From assembly GCF_026261605.1 (NCBI RefSeq), contig NZ_CP102486.1:3410001-3474000 (forward strand): DNA of 64,000 bases, given 5' to 3'. A program made the translations under genes and the position numbers. Positions 27,085 through 34,964 of the stretch are shown here, piece after piece. Every line of letters starts with the position of its first letter. Within the stretch, counting starts at the first letter, position 1. Below the pieces are notes generated by a model. The model had not been told where the DNA came from. It did no database searches and saw nothing but the letters and a program-made list of their open reading frames with translations. Source of the stretch: Dechloromonas sp. A34 (lineage in GTDB: Bacteria; Pseudomonadota; Gammaproteobacteria; Burkholderiales; Rhodocyclaceae).

Positions 27085-28331
27085 AGGTCTTCTCCGAGCA
27101 GGCGTTCGATGTCGGCCAGCCGCATCTGCTGGCTGGCCTGGGCGCGCAATAGCGCAAGGCGGGCGTTGCGGATCTGGCGCTGGGCGTCGAGCAGCGTGGC
27201 GAAATCCACCTTGCCGTTCTCGTAACCGGCGAGCGCCGATCTGAAAGTCAGTTCGGCCTGCGGCAGCAGGCGGTCGCGGGTGATCTGCTCGGTCGTGCGC
27301 GCTGCATCCAGATTGGCCAGCGCGCCGCCCAGTTCGCCCAGCAGGCGATGGCCCACGGCTTCCTTGCGGGCGGCAGCGGCTTCCAGCATGCGTTCGCTCT
27401 CGCGCTCCTGACTGCGCCGGGTGCCCTGCTGCAGTGGCAGGTTCATTTCCAGCATCAGGCTCCAGGCATCCACCCGGTTCTGCACCTGCATCGGGGCGAC
27501 GCCCAGCGTCAGGTCGGGATAGCGATTGCGGTAGGCCAGTTCGCGGCTCTTTTCGGCCCCGCCGACGCGGGCGGCTTCGATCGCCAGCTGGGGATTCCTG
27601 GCCTGCAGGCGTTCGACCAGCGCCGCTTCGTCGAGCCGCGCCGGAATCGGCCGCAAAGTGGCCGGTTCGGCCAGCGTCGAAGCGATCGGGCGGGCCAGCA
27701 TGGCGTTGATGAAGACCATCAAGTGGTGGTACTCGGTTTCCATGCCGACCAGTTCGGTATCCATCGTGCTGCGCTCGACCTGGGCGCGGATAGCGTCCTG
27801 CTGGGCGGCCAGGCCACCGGCGTAGCGCACCTGGGCAACCTGTTCCAGGTGGCGGGTCAGCTCGATATTCTCGCGGGTCAGTTGCAGTGCCTGGCGGGTC
27901 AGCCAGTATTGCGCATAGAGGTTCTTGATGCGGGCGGCGACTTCACTCCAGGCGTCGGCGGCCCGGCCGCTCGCCTGCTCGGCTTCGGCGCTGGCGACGT
28001 CGCGCCTCAGGTCGCGCTTGCCCCAGAACGGTAGCGGCTGCATCAGCGTGTACTTGGTGTCGCCGACCTGCGAAGGCGACAGGGTTGCGCTCTGGCTGCC
28101 GTTGCGGGTGATGTTTTCCAGCTCGATACGCAACACCGGATCGGGCAGCGCCCCGGCCGGCTGGATACGCTCGCGGGCCGCCTCGGCCTCGAGCCGTACC
28201 ATGCGCAGATCCGGGCTACCTTCGCGGGCGGCGGCGAGCAGCGATTCGACACTGGCGCCGGGCAGCGGCTCGGCCGCCCGGGCGGGCAACGCGGCGACGA
28301 GCAGCAGGACCATGAGCAGCGGAAGTTTCAT
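27081..28331 (-). CDS. cusC: TolC-family outer membrane channel of the Cus pump
   Basis: A 416-residue outer membrane efflux protein with a signal peptide (LLMVLLLVAALPARAAE) and two TolC repeats, each rich in long helices (RNGSQSATLSP; NLDAARTTEQITRDRLLPQAE). It lacks the lipobox of enteric CusC. It is the first pump gene and its TGA overlaps the GTG of cusB. The ATG at 28331 is chosen because the frame upstream lies over the DUF2231 gene and has no signal sequence. Confidence 0.88.
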   Translation of the reverse strand: MKLPLLMVLLLVAALPARAAEPLPGASVESLLAAAREGSPDLRMVRLEAEAARERIQPAGALPDPVLRIELENITRNGSQSATLSPSQVGDTKYTLMQPLPFWGKRDLRRDVASAEAEQASGRAADAWSEVAARIKNLYAQYWLTRQALQLTRENIELTRHLEQVAQVRYAGGLAAQQDAIRAQVERSTMDTELVGMETEYHHLMVFINAMLARPIASTLAEPATLRPIPARLDEAALVERLQARNPQLAIEAARVGGAEKSRELAYRNRYPDLTLGVAPMQVQNRVDAWSLMLEMNLPLQQGTRRSQERESERMLEAAAARKEAVGHRLLGELGGALANLDAARTTEQITRDRLLPQAELTFRSALAGYENGKVDFATLLDAQRQIRNARLALLRAQASQQMRLADIERLLGEDL

Positions 28332-28344
28332 CGCGTCGGCTCTC

Positions 28345-28914
28345 TTAGTGATGATGGCGCTTGCCATCCTTATGGATGTGCTCGCCTTGGACCTCGGCGG
28401 GCGCCGCGGGCACCGGGACCGGGGCGGAGACGGCGGCCGGCAGCTGCACTTCGGGAGGGGGAGGAGGACTGGCAAAGGCGGCCGGCGAGACGCCGACGCC
28501 ATGGCGAAACACCATCTCGCCGCCCAACCAGCCGGTAACGCAAAGGCCACCGGAGATCAGCAGCATGGCCGGCAACAGCCCCCCGTGTACCGCCTTGTCG
28601 GCGCGTTGGCGCAAACCATCCCACAGGGCAAGCAGCACCAGGCCGAGCATACTGGCCATTGCCCAGTTGCGATGCTGCAGCATGACCCGATGGCCGGCGG
28701 CATCGTGCTCGACGGTCAGGTAGGCCTGCCAGCCGAGGGCCGCGGCCAGCAAGGCAGCGCCTGCGGCAAGCGCCAGCAGCAGACGGGCGCTTGCGACAAG
28801 CGTCGGGTTGGCCGGGCGCAGACGGCCGGCGAGCAGAAGCAGCGTCGCGGTCAGCGCCAGGGCGATCGGAAAATGGACGGCAACCGGGTGCCAGTTGGGC
28901 AAAACTTCAGGCAT
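28345..28914 (-). CDS. DUF2231-like membrane protein with His-rich tail
   Basis: A 189-residue protein with four hydrophobic segments (about 14-30, 42-62, 83-101 and 112-131). The N-terminal WHPVAVHFPIALAL motif is typical of DUF2231. A proline/alanine-rich linker (SPPPPPEVQLPAAVSAPVPV) leads to a C-terminal GEHIHKDGKRHHH, likely to bind metal. It lies between cusF and cusC with 11- and 13-base gaps, so a role in copper or silver handling is inferred from position and the His tail. Confidence 0.75.
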   Translation of the reverse strand: MPEVLPNWHPVAVHFPIALALTATLLLLAGRLRPANPTLVASARLLLALAAGAALLAAALGWQAYLTVEHDAAGHRVMLQHRNWAMASMLGLVLLALWDGLRQRADKAVHGGLLPAMLLISGGLCVTGWLGGEMVFRHGVGVSPAAFASPPPPPEVQLPAAVSAPVPVPAAPAEVQGEHIHKDGKRHHH

Positions 28915-28925
28915 CGCGGGAGCCC

Positions 28926-29246
28926 TTACTTCGCCAACTCGTAACGGCTGACGATGGCATTGCCAGCTTTCATCTCGGCGGCGAAGCGGATCTTGTCACC
29001 GGCCTTCAGCTTGTTCAGCCAGCTCTTGTCGGTGACCCCGAAGCTCATGGTCATCGGCGGCATGCCGATGCTGTCGAGCTGGCCGTGCTGGATGACGACC
29101 TCGCTGGCCGTCTTGTCGACCTTCTTGACCGTACCCTCGGTCAGCGGTGCGGCCTTGGCAGCCGCTGCCGGCGGGCTGGCGTGATGGTCGTGCTGGGCGA
29201 AGGCAGGTAGGCTGAGGGCAAAAAGAAGGGAAAAAATCAGGCGCAT
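28926..29246 (-). CDS. cusF: Periplasmic copper/silver chaperone CusF
   Basis: A 106-residue protein with a signal peptide ending near AFAQ, a His-rich mature N-terminus (QHDHHASPP) and the CusF fold. IGMPPMTMSFGV carries the Met ligands and VVIQHGQ a candidate His. It delivers Cu+/Ag+ to the CusCBA pump. A GAGGAT ribosome site precedes the ATG at 29246. It is the first gene of the minus-strand cus operon, with a palindromic operator 68 bases upstream. Confidence 0.9.
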   Translation of the reverse strand: MRLIFSLLFALSLPAFAQHDHHASPPAAAAKAAPLTEGTVKKVDKTASEVVIQHGQLDSIGMPPMTMSFGVTDKSWLNKLKAGDKIRFAAEMKAGNAIVSRYELAK

Positions 29247-29313
29247 GACGAAATCCTCGGTTAATTGACAGCTGCATTGTGGTTGTCCGTGGTCGACGCG
29301 TCCCTGACGGGAA

Positions 29314-29331
29314 GATTACAAACTCGTAATC
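29314..29331. promoter_or_regulatory. Palindromic operator upstream of cusF
   Basis: GATTACAAACTCGTAATC is an inverted repeat of TTAC-N6-GTAA type, the form bound by copper/heavy-metal OmpR-family regulators such as CopR/CzcR. It lies 68 bp before the cusF start. The CusR-like regulator at 31958 is the natural candidate to bind it. Confidence 0.6.
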
Positions 29332-29388
29332 TGCGGATAAAGGGGTTCGTGGAAGGCCGATCTGTAACCGTGCCCACTGTGCCATTCA

Positions 29389-29720
29389 TCAGTACCCCCA
29401 GTTCTCGTGCCTGACCGGCAAGTGGTTCAGGGCATCCCGCAAATGCTTCCACTGGGGCATGAACAGATCCATCAGGGCCGAGAAGCGTGCGTTATGGGTC
29501 GGCTCCAGCAAGTGCGTCATTTCGTGTACCACGATGTATTCCAGACACTCCGGCGGTTTCTTGGCGAGGTCGGTGTTGAGGCGGATGGCGCGGCTCTCGG
29601 GGTTGCAGCTCCCCCACCGTGTTTTCATGCGCTGCACGAAAACACGCCCAACCTGGACGCCCATCACAGCCTCCCACTTGGCGATCAACTCGGGCAATAC
29701 AGTGCGGATTTGCTCGCGAT
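29389..29720 (-). pseudogene. YgjP-like (DUF45/SprT-type) metalloprotease, N-terminus deleted
   Basis: The C-terminal half of a YgjP-family zinc protease remains: RMKTRWGSC, VVHEMTHLLEPTHN with the HExxH-type zinc site (here HEMTH) and the final PQWKHLRDALN. Family members are about 220-240 residues; only about 110 codons survive, and no proper start is present because the frame runs upstream into unrelated hsdR-derived sequence. Genes of this family often follow hsdR in type I restriction loci. Confidence 0.72.
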
Positions 29721-29721
29721 A

Positions 29722-29828
29722 TTGCCGGCGCGGTCGATCCGGTCACCCAGGTAGCGGTAGTGCAATTCGTCGCGAAGGAGCGCCATAACGCGCTCCTTTA
29801 TGGCGCGTTCCGGCTGGCTGATGCTGTT
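29722..29828 (-). pseudogene. hsdR 5' remnant (type I restriction endonuclease)
   Basis: The minus strand reads SQPERAIKERVMALLRDEL followed by HYRYLGDRIDRAGN, which resembles the N-terminus of type I restriction R subunits (ERAxQxRVxxLFRDELGYRYLGDW). The similarity stops abruptly where the frame joins the metalloprotease fragment at about 29720-29735, so a deletion has removed nearly all of hsdR and the first half of the protease gene. Confidence 0.62.
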
Positions 29829-30120
29829 TCACTTCAGCACCTCCCAATGCCCGCCCTTGGCCGAGCCAATGCGATTCAAGCAGCCAAGCTGCCTTCAGTT
29901 TGGCCAGGTTGTCTCGAATATGCCGATCTGTTCGGCCAGCTCCCGAGCCAATAGGCGATTGTTCTGCAATATCACAGTCAGGATGCGTGGCTGATTGTCA
30001 CTCAGCTTTATCGCGAGGCGTGCCGGATACGCTCGGAAGGTCAGCATCAGTCCGGACATGTTGAAGTCATCGCCGGGTAGCTTTCTTTCATGGATGGCAA
30101 ATCCCGGCGACTTTAAATGA
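29829..30120 (-). pseudogene. C-terminal remnant of AlbA_2-type DNA-binding/ATP-binding protein
   Basis: Minus-strand peptides match the winged-helix end of the putative DNA-binding (AlbA_2) proteins found inside type I restriction loci: NQPRILTVILQNNRLLAREL, then in a shifted frame RHIRDNLAKLKAA, then in a further frame NRIGSAKGGHWEVLK and a TGA at 29829-29831. At least two frame changes separate these pieces and no N-terminal part exists, so the gene is dead. Confidence 0.58.
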
Positions 30121-30125
30121 CTGCA

Positions 30126-31334
30126 TCAAACCTCAGATTGCGGGTCAGCCGCATCGGCGAAATCAAGATTGCCTTGTGGGGCGAGCGGTGGCCAGTTGCC
30201 GGCAGCTTTGCGCTCCTCAAACCAGCGGTGCATCGCGGCATCTTCCACGGCGTATTCGCCCCGGGCAGATTTCCAGACTAGCGCCGGCATGCGCTGGCGC
30301 AAGGCTTCCAGAGCATTCTGCGCGCGCTGGGCGCTGACCGGTCCGCCGGTCTGTTCGCGGTAAAACTTCAATGCGGCCGAATCATAGGGCCGAAAGCGCG
30401 GCCCCTGTTCCAGCATGCGCCACAACACCGCCTGTTCCAGCGGCTTGAGGCCCAGGAAATCGGATTCCATCTGCGCTTCATCGTCGCGCTGGCGCTGCTG
30501 TGCAGCCTCCAGCATGGCCGGCTCGAAACGCCCGGTGATTGCGGATAACGGGCTCAGCACCAAGCCCAAGGATTCCATGAAAAACTGCGGACGGTTGCCG
30601 AAACCCTCGAAGGCCGCCTGCAGCACCGTGCAATCCACCGGACGCAACTCCGGTCGTTGAGCTTCGATCAGCGCGCCGATATGGGCGATGAAGTCTGGCC
30701 CCAGCGGCGGCATGCGCTGGATTTGCGAACCGTAGAAAGGGGCGGCGTTGCTGTTCACCAGGCGCAGCAACTTGTCGCGATCCGAGCCGGACATCACCAG
30801 CATCAGATTGACCTCGCCGGGGCGGTTCAACTGGTCGCGCGCCGACTTCAGCGCCGACATGGCGTTCTCACCCGCCTCGCTGGTCAGCGCGTGCTGTGCT
30901 TCATCAATGATCAGCGCCACCGGCTGGCCGGCGGTTTCGTGCAGGGCGCGCAAGGCATCGACCAGGGTCAGCCCATCGAGCTTGCCGATCTTGCTGGTAT
31001 CGATTTGCAGCCAGCCGGCCAGGCTCACTTTCTCCAGCCCGGCTTTTTTCGCGGCCTTGGCCACTACGCCCAGATGCGGCAGTAAAGCCCGGCCAATCGC
31101 CTCGGCGATCAGCGCACCGGGATCGCGCGCCGCATCGGCCCACAGATCGACATACACCACTGTGACACCAGCCCGTTCCAGCGCCGGACGCAAATCGCCC
31201 TGCAAAAAAGTGGATTTGCCGGTACGGCGGGGCGCGGCGAGAAAGAGGCCGTTATGGGCATCGCTAAAACCGGCCTTGCCTTGCAGGGCGGTTACCAGCT
31301 CGTCAGCCAACGGGGTACGAGGGTAGGAGATCAT
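30126..31334 (-). CDS. AAA-type ATPase of unknown role
   Basis: A 402-residue P-loop ATPase: Walker A in AAPRRTGKSTFL near 33-44, Walker B in VALIIDEAQHAL near 139-150, then a sensor-like LMLVMSGSDRDKLL. The C-terminal third looks like a winged-helix region (LGLKPLEQAVLWRMLEQG). It resembles the ORC/STAND-like ATPases scattered in mobile and defence loci. The frame is intact while every neighbour on both sides is a decayed restriction-modification fragment. The function is not known. An inverted repeat GATAA-T-TTATC lies about 30 bp upstream of the ATG. Confidence 0.7.
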   Translation of the reverse strand: MISYPRTPLADELVTALQGKAGFSDAHNGLFLAAPRRTGKSTFLQGDLRPALERAGVTVVYVDLWADAARDPGALIAEAIGRALLPHLGVVAKAAKKAGLEKVSLAGWLQIDTSKIGKLDGLTLVDALRALHETAGQPVALIIDEAQHALTSEAGENAMSALKSARDQLNRPGEVNLMLVMSGSDRDKLLRLVNSNAAPFYGSQIQRMPPLGPDFIAHIGALIEAQRPELRPVDCTVLQAAFEGFGNRPQFFMESLGLVLSPLSAITGRFEPAMLEAAQQRQRDDEAQMESDFLGLKPLEQAVLWRMLEQGPRFRPYDSAALKFYREQTGGPVSAQRAQNALEALRQRMPALVWKSARGEYAVEDAAMHRWFEERKAAGNWPPLAPQGNLDFADAADPQSEV

Positions 31335-31517
31335 CGCTTTATGCCTTTTTATCTCAAAAACGATAATTTATCGCCATTCAGATAAAAGTCAATAAAGCGG
31401 AGTGAGCCGCTCAAACCAGCCTCAAAATTCGTCTTGACCAACGACCATCCCTGCTCAGCCAAAGAGTCCAGCAAAATCTATTTTGTTCAATGCGTTGCAT
31501 GAACAAAGCGACAAGTA

Positions 31518-31551
31518 TTTTTCAGGAAACGACGGGCATTTTCCTGAAAAA
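31518..31551. repeat. 12-bp inverted repeat hairpin
   Basis: TTTTTCAGGAAA (31518-31529) pairs exactly with TTTCCTGAAAAA (31540-31551) around a 10-nt loop. The arms themselves provide T/A tracts, so it could stop transcription, but no intact gene ends here on either strand. Confidence 0.6.
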
Positions 31552-31610
31552 AAAGCCGTCGAGCGCAGCATTTTTCCGGCCCCTGCCCGAAGCGGCGGCC
31601 CAGCTCCCGA

Positions 31611-31686
31611 GGGCATCCATGCCGCCGCGCAGGGCATCGCAGGACGCCCAGAGACGAGAATAAAGCTCGGATTTCTTGATGGTCAT
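31611..31686 (-). pseudogene. hsdM 5' remnant (type I methyltransferase)
   Basis: From an ATG at 31686 the minus strand reads MTIKKSELYSRLWASCDALR then GGMDA, matching the start of HsdM proteins (MAIKKSELYSSLWASCDELRGGMDASQYKDY). The match ends after about 25 codons and what follows is unrelated. It lies upstream of the ATPase and the hsdR remnant on the same strand, in the order expected for an hsd operon. Confidence 0.68.
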
Positions 31687-31815
31687 TGTTCTGGTGTCGC
31701 CGTAAACGGCTTGCTTACATGATTTTGTTGTGAGGGCTCGGCCGCGCTGTTGTCGTACTCCGCCGATGCCTGCGCTTTTCGGCCCCTGCCGAAATTGGGC
31801 GGCGCCCGCCCGCCC

Positions 31816-31865
31816 GCCAAGCCAAGCCAAGCCAAGCCAAGCCAAGCCAAGCCAAGCCAAGCCAA
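31816..31865. repeat. Ten-copy GCCAA tandem repeat
   Basis: Ten perfect copies of the pentamer GCCAA, followed by GC. The tract lies about 93 bp upstream of the response regulator start at 31958. Pentamer tracts of this length change copy number by slippage, which could vary promoter spacing. Confidence 0.9.
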
Positions 31866-31957
31866 GCGTCGAATGCTAACGCAAAGTCAGGCTCATTCCT
31901 TGGCCGGCCTGCCGGATTCTCCTGACAAGCCGGCGGCCCCTCGGGCAAAATGCGGCC

Positions 31958-32629
31958 ATGAAGATCCTCATCGTCGAAGACGAGCCGAAAACCGGCGACT
32001 ACCTGAAACAGGGGCTGGGCGAAGCCGGCTTCACGGCCGACCTGGTGCGCAACGGCCTGGACGGCATGCACGAAGGACTGGCCGGCGACTACGATCTGCT
32101 GATCCTCGATGTCAATCTGCCCGGCCTCGACGGCTGGCAGGTGCTGAAAGCCTTGCGCGCCGCCGGGCGCGACCTGCCGGTGCTCTTCCTGACCGCGCGC
32201 GACCAGGTCGAGGACCGGGTCAAGGGCCTGGACCTGGGGGCCGACGATTATCTGGTCAAACCTTTTGCCTTCTCCGAACTGCTGGCCCGCGTCCGCACCT
32301 TGCTGCGCCGGGGGCGAAGCAAGGAGACGGAAAACCTCAGCCTCGCCGATCTCGAACTTGACGTTCTGAAACGCCGGGCCCATCGCGCCGGGCGCCGGAT
32401 CGACCTGACCGCCAAGGAATTTTCCCTGCTCGAACTTTTCCTGCGCCGCCAGGGCGAGGTGCTGTCGCGCAGCTTCATCGCCTCGCAGGTCTGGGACATG
32501 AATTTCGACTCCGACACCAACGTCGTCGAGGTCGCCATCCGCCGCCTGCGCGCCAAGGTCGACGACGAGTTCACGCCAAAGCTGATCCACACCCTGCGCG
32601 GCATGGGTTATGTCATGGAAATCCGCTGA
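31958..32629 (+). CDS. Heavy-metal response regulator (CusR/CopR type)
   Basis: A 223-residue OmpR-family regulator: receiver domain with [15 protein letters not shown] and phospho-acceptor in [13 protein letters not shown], Lys in [17 protein letters not shown], then a winged-helix domain ([30 protein letters not shown]). [12 protein letters not shown] is characteristic of heavy-metal regulators of the CusR/IrlR group. Its TGA shares a base with the ATG of the kinase gene. The cus operon next door and its TTAC-N6-GTAA site are the likely target. Confidence 0.88.
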   Translation: MKILIVEDEPKTGDYLKQGLGEAGFTADLVRNGLDGMHEGLAGDYDLLILDVNLPGLDGWQVLKALRAAGRDLPVLFLTARDQVEDRVKGLDLGADDYLVKPFAFSELLARVRTLLRRGRSKETENLSLADLELDVLKRRAHRAGRRIDLTAKEFSLLELFLRRQGEVLSRSFIASQVWDMNFDSDTNVVEVAIRRLRAKVDDEFTPKLIHTLRGMGYVMEIR

Positions 32630-33999
32630 TGCTCCCGCCCTGGCACAACTCGATCACGGTTCGCCTGTCGCTGGCCTTCGCGCTGCTGGCAACGCTGGTT
32701 TTCGCGGCGCTGGGCGTCTACCTGGGGGGCTCGGCCGATGCCCACATGACCGAACTGGATGCCCACGAACTGCATGGCAAGCTGACCCTGGTCCGCCATG
32801 TCGGCACGCAGGAAACGACCCCGCAGAGCATGGGCCAGCGCCTGGGCGATGCCCTGGTCGGCGAGCACGGGCTGATTGTCGCGGTCGATGGCGACAGCGG
32901 CAGCATTTTCCGCTGGCCGGCCGACGGCTTGGCCGGAGAACTTGCGGCGATACCCAATATCGGCGAAACACCGGTCCGCCTGAACATCAACGGCCGTGAT
33001 TTCCGGATCGTAGCCGGGACGCTGACCACGGCCTGGGGCCAGACGGCGCGCATCGTGGTTGCCCGCGACATCCGCCATCACACGGCTTTTCTCGATCAGC
33101 TGCAACGCGATTTCTGGCTGGCCTTGCTGGCCGCCGCCCTGCTCACGGTGGCGGTCGGCATCCTGATCGCCCGCCGGGGCATGGCACCGGTCCGCGACAT
33201 CGCCCATGCCGCCGGTCGCATCTCAGCCGGCCAACTGTCCGAGCGCATCCCGGAGAACGATGTGCCGCTGGAACTGGCCGAACTGGTCACCGCCTTCAAC
33301 GCCATGCTCGGGCGCCTGGAGGAGTCGTTCAATCGCCTGTCGGACTTCTCGGGCAACCTGGCACATGAGCTGCGCACGCCGCTGCATACCCTGCGCATGC
33401 AGACCGAGGTGTCGCTGGGCAAACTGCGCAGCGTCGATGAATACCGCGACCTGCTGGCCTCCAACCTCGAGGAATACGAGCGGCTGTCGCGAATCATCGC
33501 CGACATGCTGTTCCTGGCCAAGGCCGACAACGGCCTGGTCATGCCACAGAAGGAGTCGGTCGAACTGCGCGAGCTGTGCCGGCACCTGCTTGAGTATTAC
33601 GGCATCCTCGCCGAGCACCTGAGCCTGAAGCTGGACGGCGAAAACCTCAGCGTCCAGGGTGACCGCCTGATGCTGCAGCGCGCCATCGGCAACCTGCTGG
33701 TCAATGCCATCGGCCACACCCCGCCGAATGGACGCGTCACCCTGGTCATCGGCCAGCAGGACGGCATGGCCGTGGTCAGCATCAGCAACACCGGCGCACC
33801 GATTCCGGCCGACGCCCTGCTCCGGATCTTCGACCGTTTTGTCCGCCTCGACCCGGGGGGCGAGGGCAGCGGCCTGGGGCTGGCCATCACCCGATCGATC
33901 GTGCTGGCGCACGGCGGCAACATTGCCGCCAGCAGTTCGGAGCGGGCCACCGTGTTCACCATCCGCCTGCCGCTCAATCCGGCAACCGTCGCCGTTTAA
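32629..33999 (+). CDS. Heavy-metal sensor histidine kinase (CusS type)
   Basis: A 456-residue inner-membrane kinase. Two helices (about 15-35 and 163-183) bracket a periplasmic sensor region. A HAMP domain precedes the phospho-acceptor site HELRTPLHTLRMQTEVSLG. The ATPase domain has the N box (NLLVNAIGHTPPNG) and GEGSGLGLAITRSIV. The family senses periplasmic Cu+/Ag+ and acts on the adjacent regulator, with which it overlaps by one base. Confidence 0.88.
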   Translation: MLPPWHNSITVRLSLAFALLATLVFAALGVYLGGSADAHMTELDAHELHGKLTLVRHVGTQETTPQSMGQRLGDALVGEHGLIVAVDGDSGSIFRWPADGLAGELAAIPNIGETPVRLNINGRDFRIVAGTLTTAWGQTARIVVARDIRHHTAFLDQLQRDFWLALLAAALLTVAVGILIARRGMAPVRDIAHAAGRISAGQLSERIPENDVPLELAELVTAFNAMLGRLEESFNRLSDFSGNLAHELRTPLHTLRMQTEVSLGKLRSVDEYRDLLASNLEEYERLSRIIADMLFLAKADNGLVMPQKESVELRELCRHLLEYYGILAEHLSLKLDGENLSVQGDRLMLQRAIGNLLVNAIGHTPPNGRVTLVIGQQDGMAVVSISNTGAPIPADALLRIFDRFVRLDPGGEGSGLGLAITRSIVLAHGGNIAASSSERATVFTIRLPLNPATVAV

Positions 34000-34033
34000 G
34001 CGCGCCTTAAGTTTCAACTAATCTCGCCTTAAG
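33995..34033 (+). promoter_or_regulatory. Phased CTTAAG sites upstream of the SHP operon (PmrA/QseB-type box)
   Basis: TTTAAG (33995-34000), CTTAAG (34006-34011) and CTTAAG (34028-34033) are spaced 11 and 22 bp apart, so they lie on the same face of the helix. CTTAAG-N5-CTTAAG is the known form of PmrA/QseB-family binding sites. They lie 46-84 bp upstream of the SHP start. The QseB-like regulator at 35583 is the likely ligand. The first site overlaps the stop codon of the upstream kinase gene. Confidence 0.65.
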
Positions 34034-34078
34034 ACTCGCTCTCTACACTCCTTCTCCATGAACTACTCAAGGAGAACG

Positions 34079-34486
34079 ATGATGAGAGCCCTTCCCGCCC
34101 TGTGTCTGTTGCTGGCCAGCACCGCCGGCTACGCCGAAACGCCGCAGCAGATTCGTCAGACCTATGTCGCCGAGGCCACCGCCCAGCAGGCTGGCTTCGC
34201 CCCTTCCGCCAAGCGCGGCGAGGCATTTTTCCGGCAGCGTTTCACGATCAGCGACAAGATGCCGGGCTGTACCAGCTGCCATACCGACAACCCGATGCAG
34301 GCCGGCCAGCACGCGGTGACAGGGAAATCCATCCGCCCCCTGGCCGTGGCCGCCAATACCGAACGGATCAGCGATCCGGCCAAGGTCGAAAAATGGTTCG
34401 GCCGCAACTGCAAGGAAGTCGTCGGTCGCGCCTGTACGCCGGGCGAAAAGGCCGACTTCGTCGCTTTCGTCAGCGAGGTGCGCTGA
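34079..34486 (+). CDS. shp: Sphaeroides heme protein-like cytochrome c (DUF1924)
   Basis: A 135-residue exported monoheme cytochrome. The signal peptide ends near AGYAE and the heme site is CTSCH at 64-68. The conserved KRGEAFF before it and a distal-region pattern fit DUF1924/SHP, a cytochrome that can bind oxygen or NO. The ATG at 34079 (or 34082) is chosen over 34058 because AAGGAG lies directly upstream. It is the first gene of a three-gene operon with a diheme cytochrome and a cytochrome b, a known partnership. Confidence 0.85.
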   Translation: MMRALPALCLLLASTAGYAETPQQIRQTYVAEATAQQAGFAPSAKRGEAFFRQRFTISDKMPGCTSCHTDNPMQAGQHAVTGKSIRPLAVAANTERISDPAKVEKWFGRNCKEVVGRACTPGEKADFVAFVSEVR

Positions 34487-34487
34487 G

Positions 34488-34961
34488 ATGAAACGCCCTG
34501 TTCTGACCACACTCCTGACCCTGCTCCTGGCTACCGCCCTGCCCGCCCTGGCCGACCGCATGCCGCTGCCGGCCAATACACCAACCAGTTTCAAGGACGA
34601 ATGCGGCAGTTGCCATATGGCCTTCCAGCCGGCTCTGCTTTCGGCCACCGACTGGCAGCGCACGATGGCCTCCCTGAAGGATCACTTCGGCACCGATGCC
34701 ACGCTCGACCCCAAGACCGAGCAGGAAATCGGCGCCTTTCTCCAGCGTAACGCCGGCAATGCCTGGAAGCTCGGCGCCGGCGGCGAGCCGCCGCGCATCA
34801 CCCGGACCGAGCGCTTCATCCGCAAGCACCGCGAGGTCGCCCCCCGCTACTGGAGCGATCCGCGAATCAAGACTGCAGCCAACTGCGAGTCCTGCCACAA
34901 GGGCGCCGCCCAGGGCAATTTCAGCGAACACGACATCGCCATTCGCGAACTGCGGAGATAG
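34488..34961 (+). CDS. Diheme cytochrome c (DHC)
   Basis: A 157-residue periplasmic protein with a signal peptide ending near ALADR and two heme sites, CGSCH (39-43) and CESCH (133-137). The extended C-terminal QGNFSEHDIAIR is typical of DHC proteins. It is believed to pass electrons between the membrane cytochrome b and SHP. It starts one base after the SHP stop. Confidence 0.87.
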   Translation: MKRPVLTTLLTLLLATALPALADRMPLPANTPTSFKDECGSCHMAFQPALLSATDWQRTMASLKDHFGTDATLDPKTEQEIGAFLQRNAGNAWKLGAGGEPPRITRTERFIRKHREVAPRYWSDPRIKTAANCESCHKGAAQGNFSEHDIAIRELRR

Positions 34962-34964
34962 ACC

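Larger units (their letters stand above)
31335..31957. other. 623-bp region without an intact gene, between ATPase and cusR-like regulator
   Basis: It contains, from left to right, an AT-rich likely promoter for the ATPase (31335-31400), an inverted repeat at 31518-31551, an hsdM 5' remnant on the minus strand (31611-31686) and a GCCAA tandem tract (31816-31865). Short frames across it encode low-complexity peptides and are not supported as genes. Confidence 0.6.

Noticed and set aside
31683..31865. Repetitive AWLGL protein from the GCCAA tract
   Set aside because: It is only a translation of the pentamer tract, with no start signal and no domain.
31816..31865. CRISPR-like repeat
   Set aside because: A 5-bp unit without spacers; it is a simple tandem tract and no cas genes are present.
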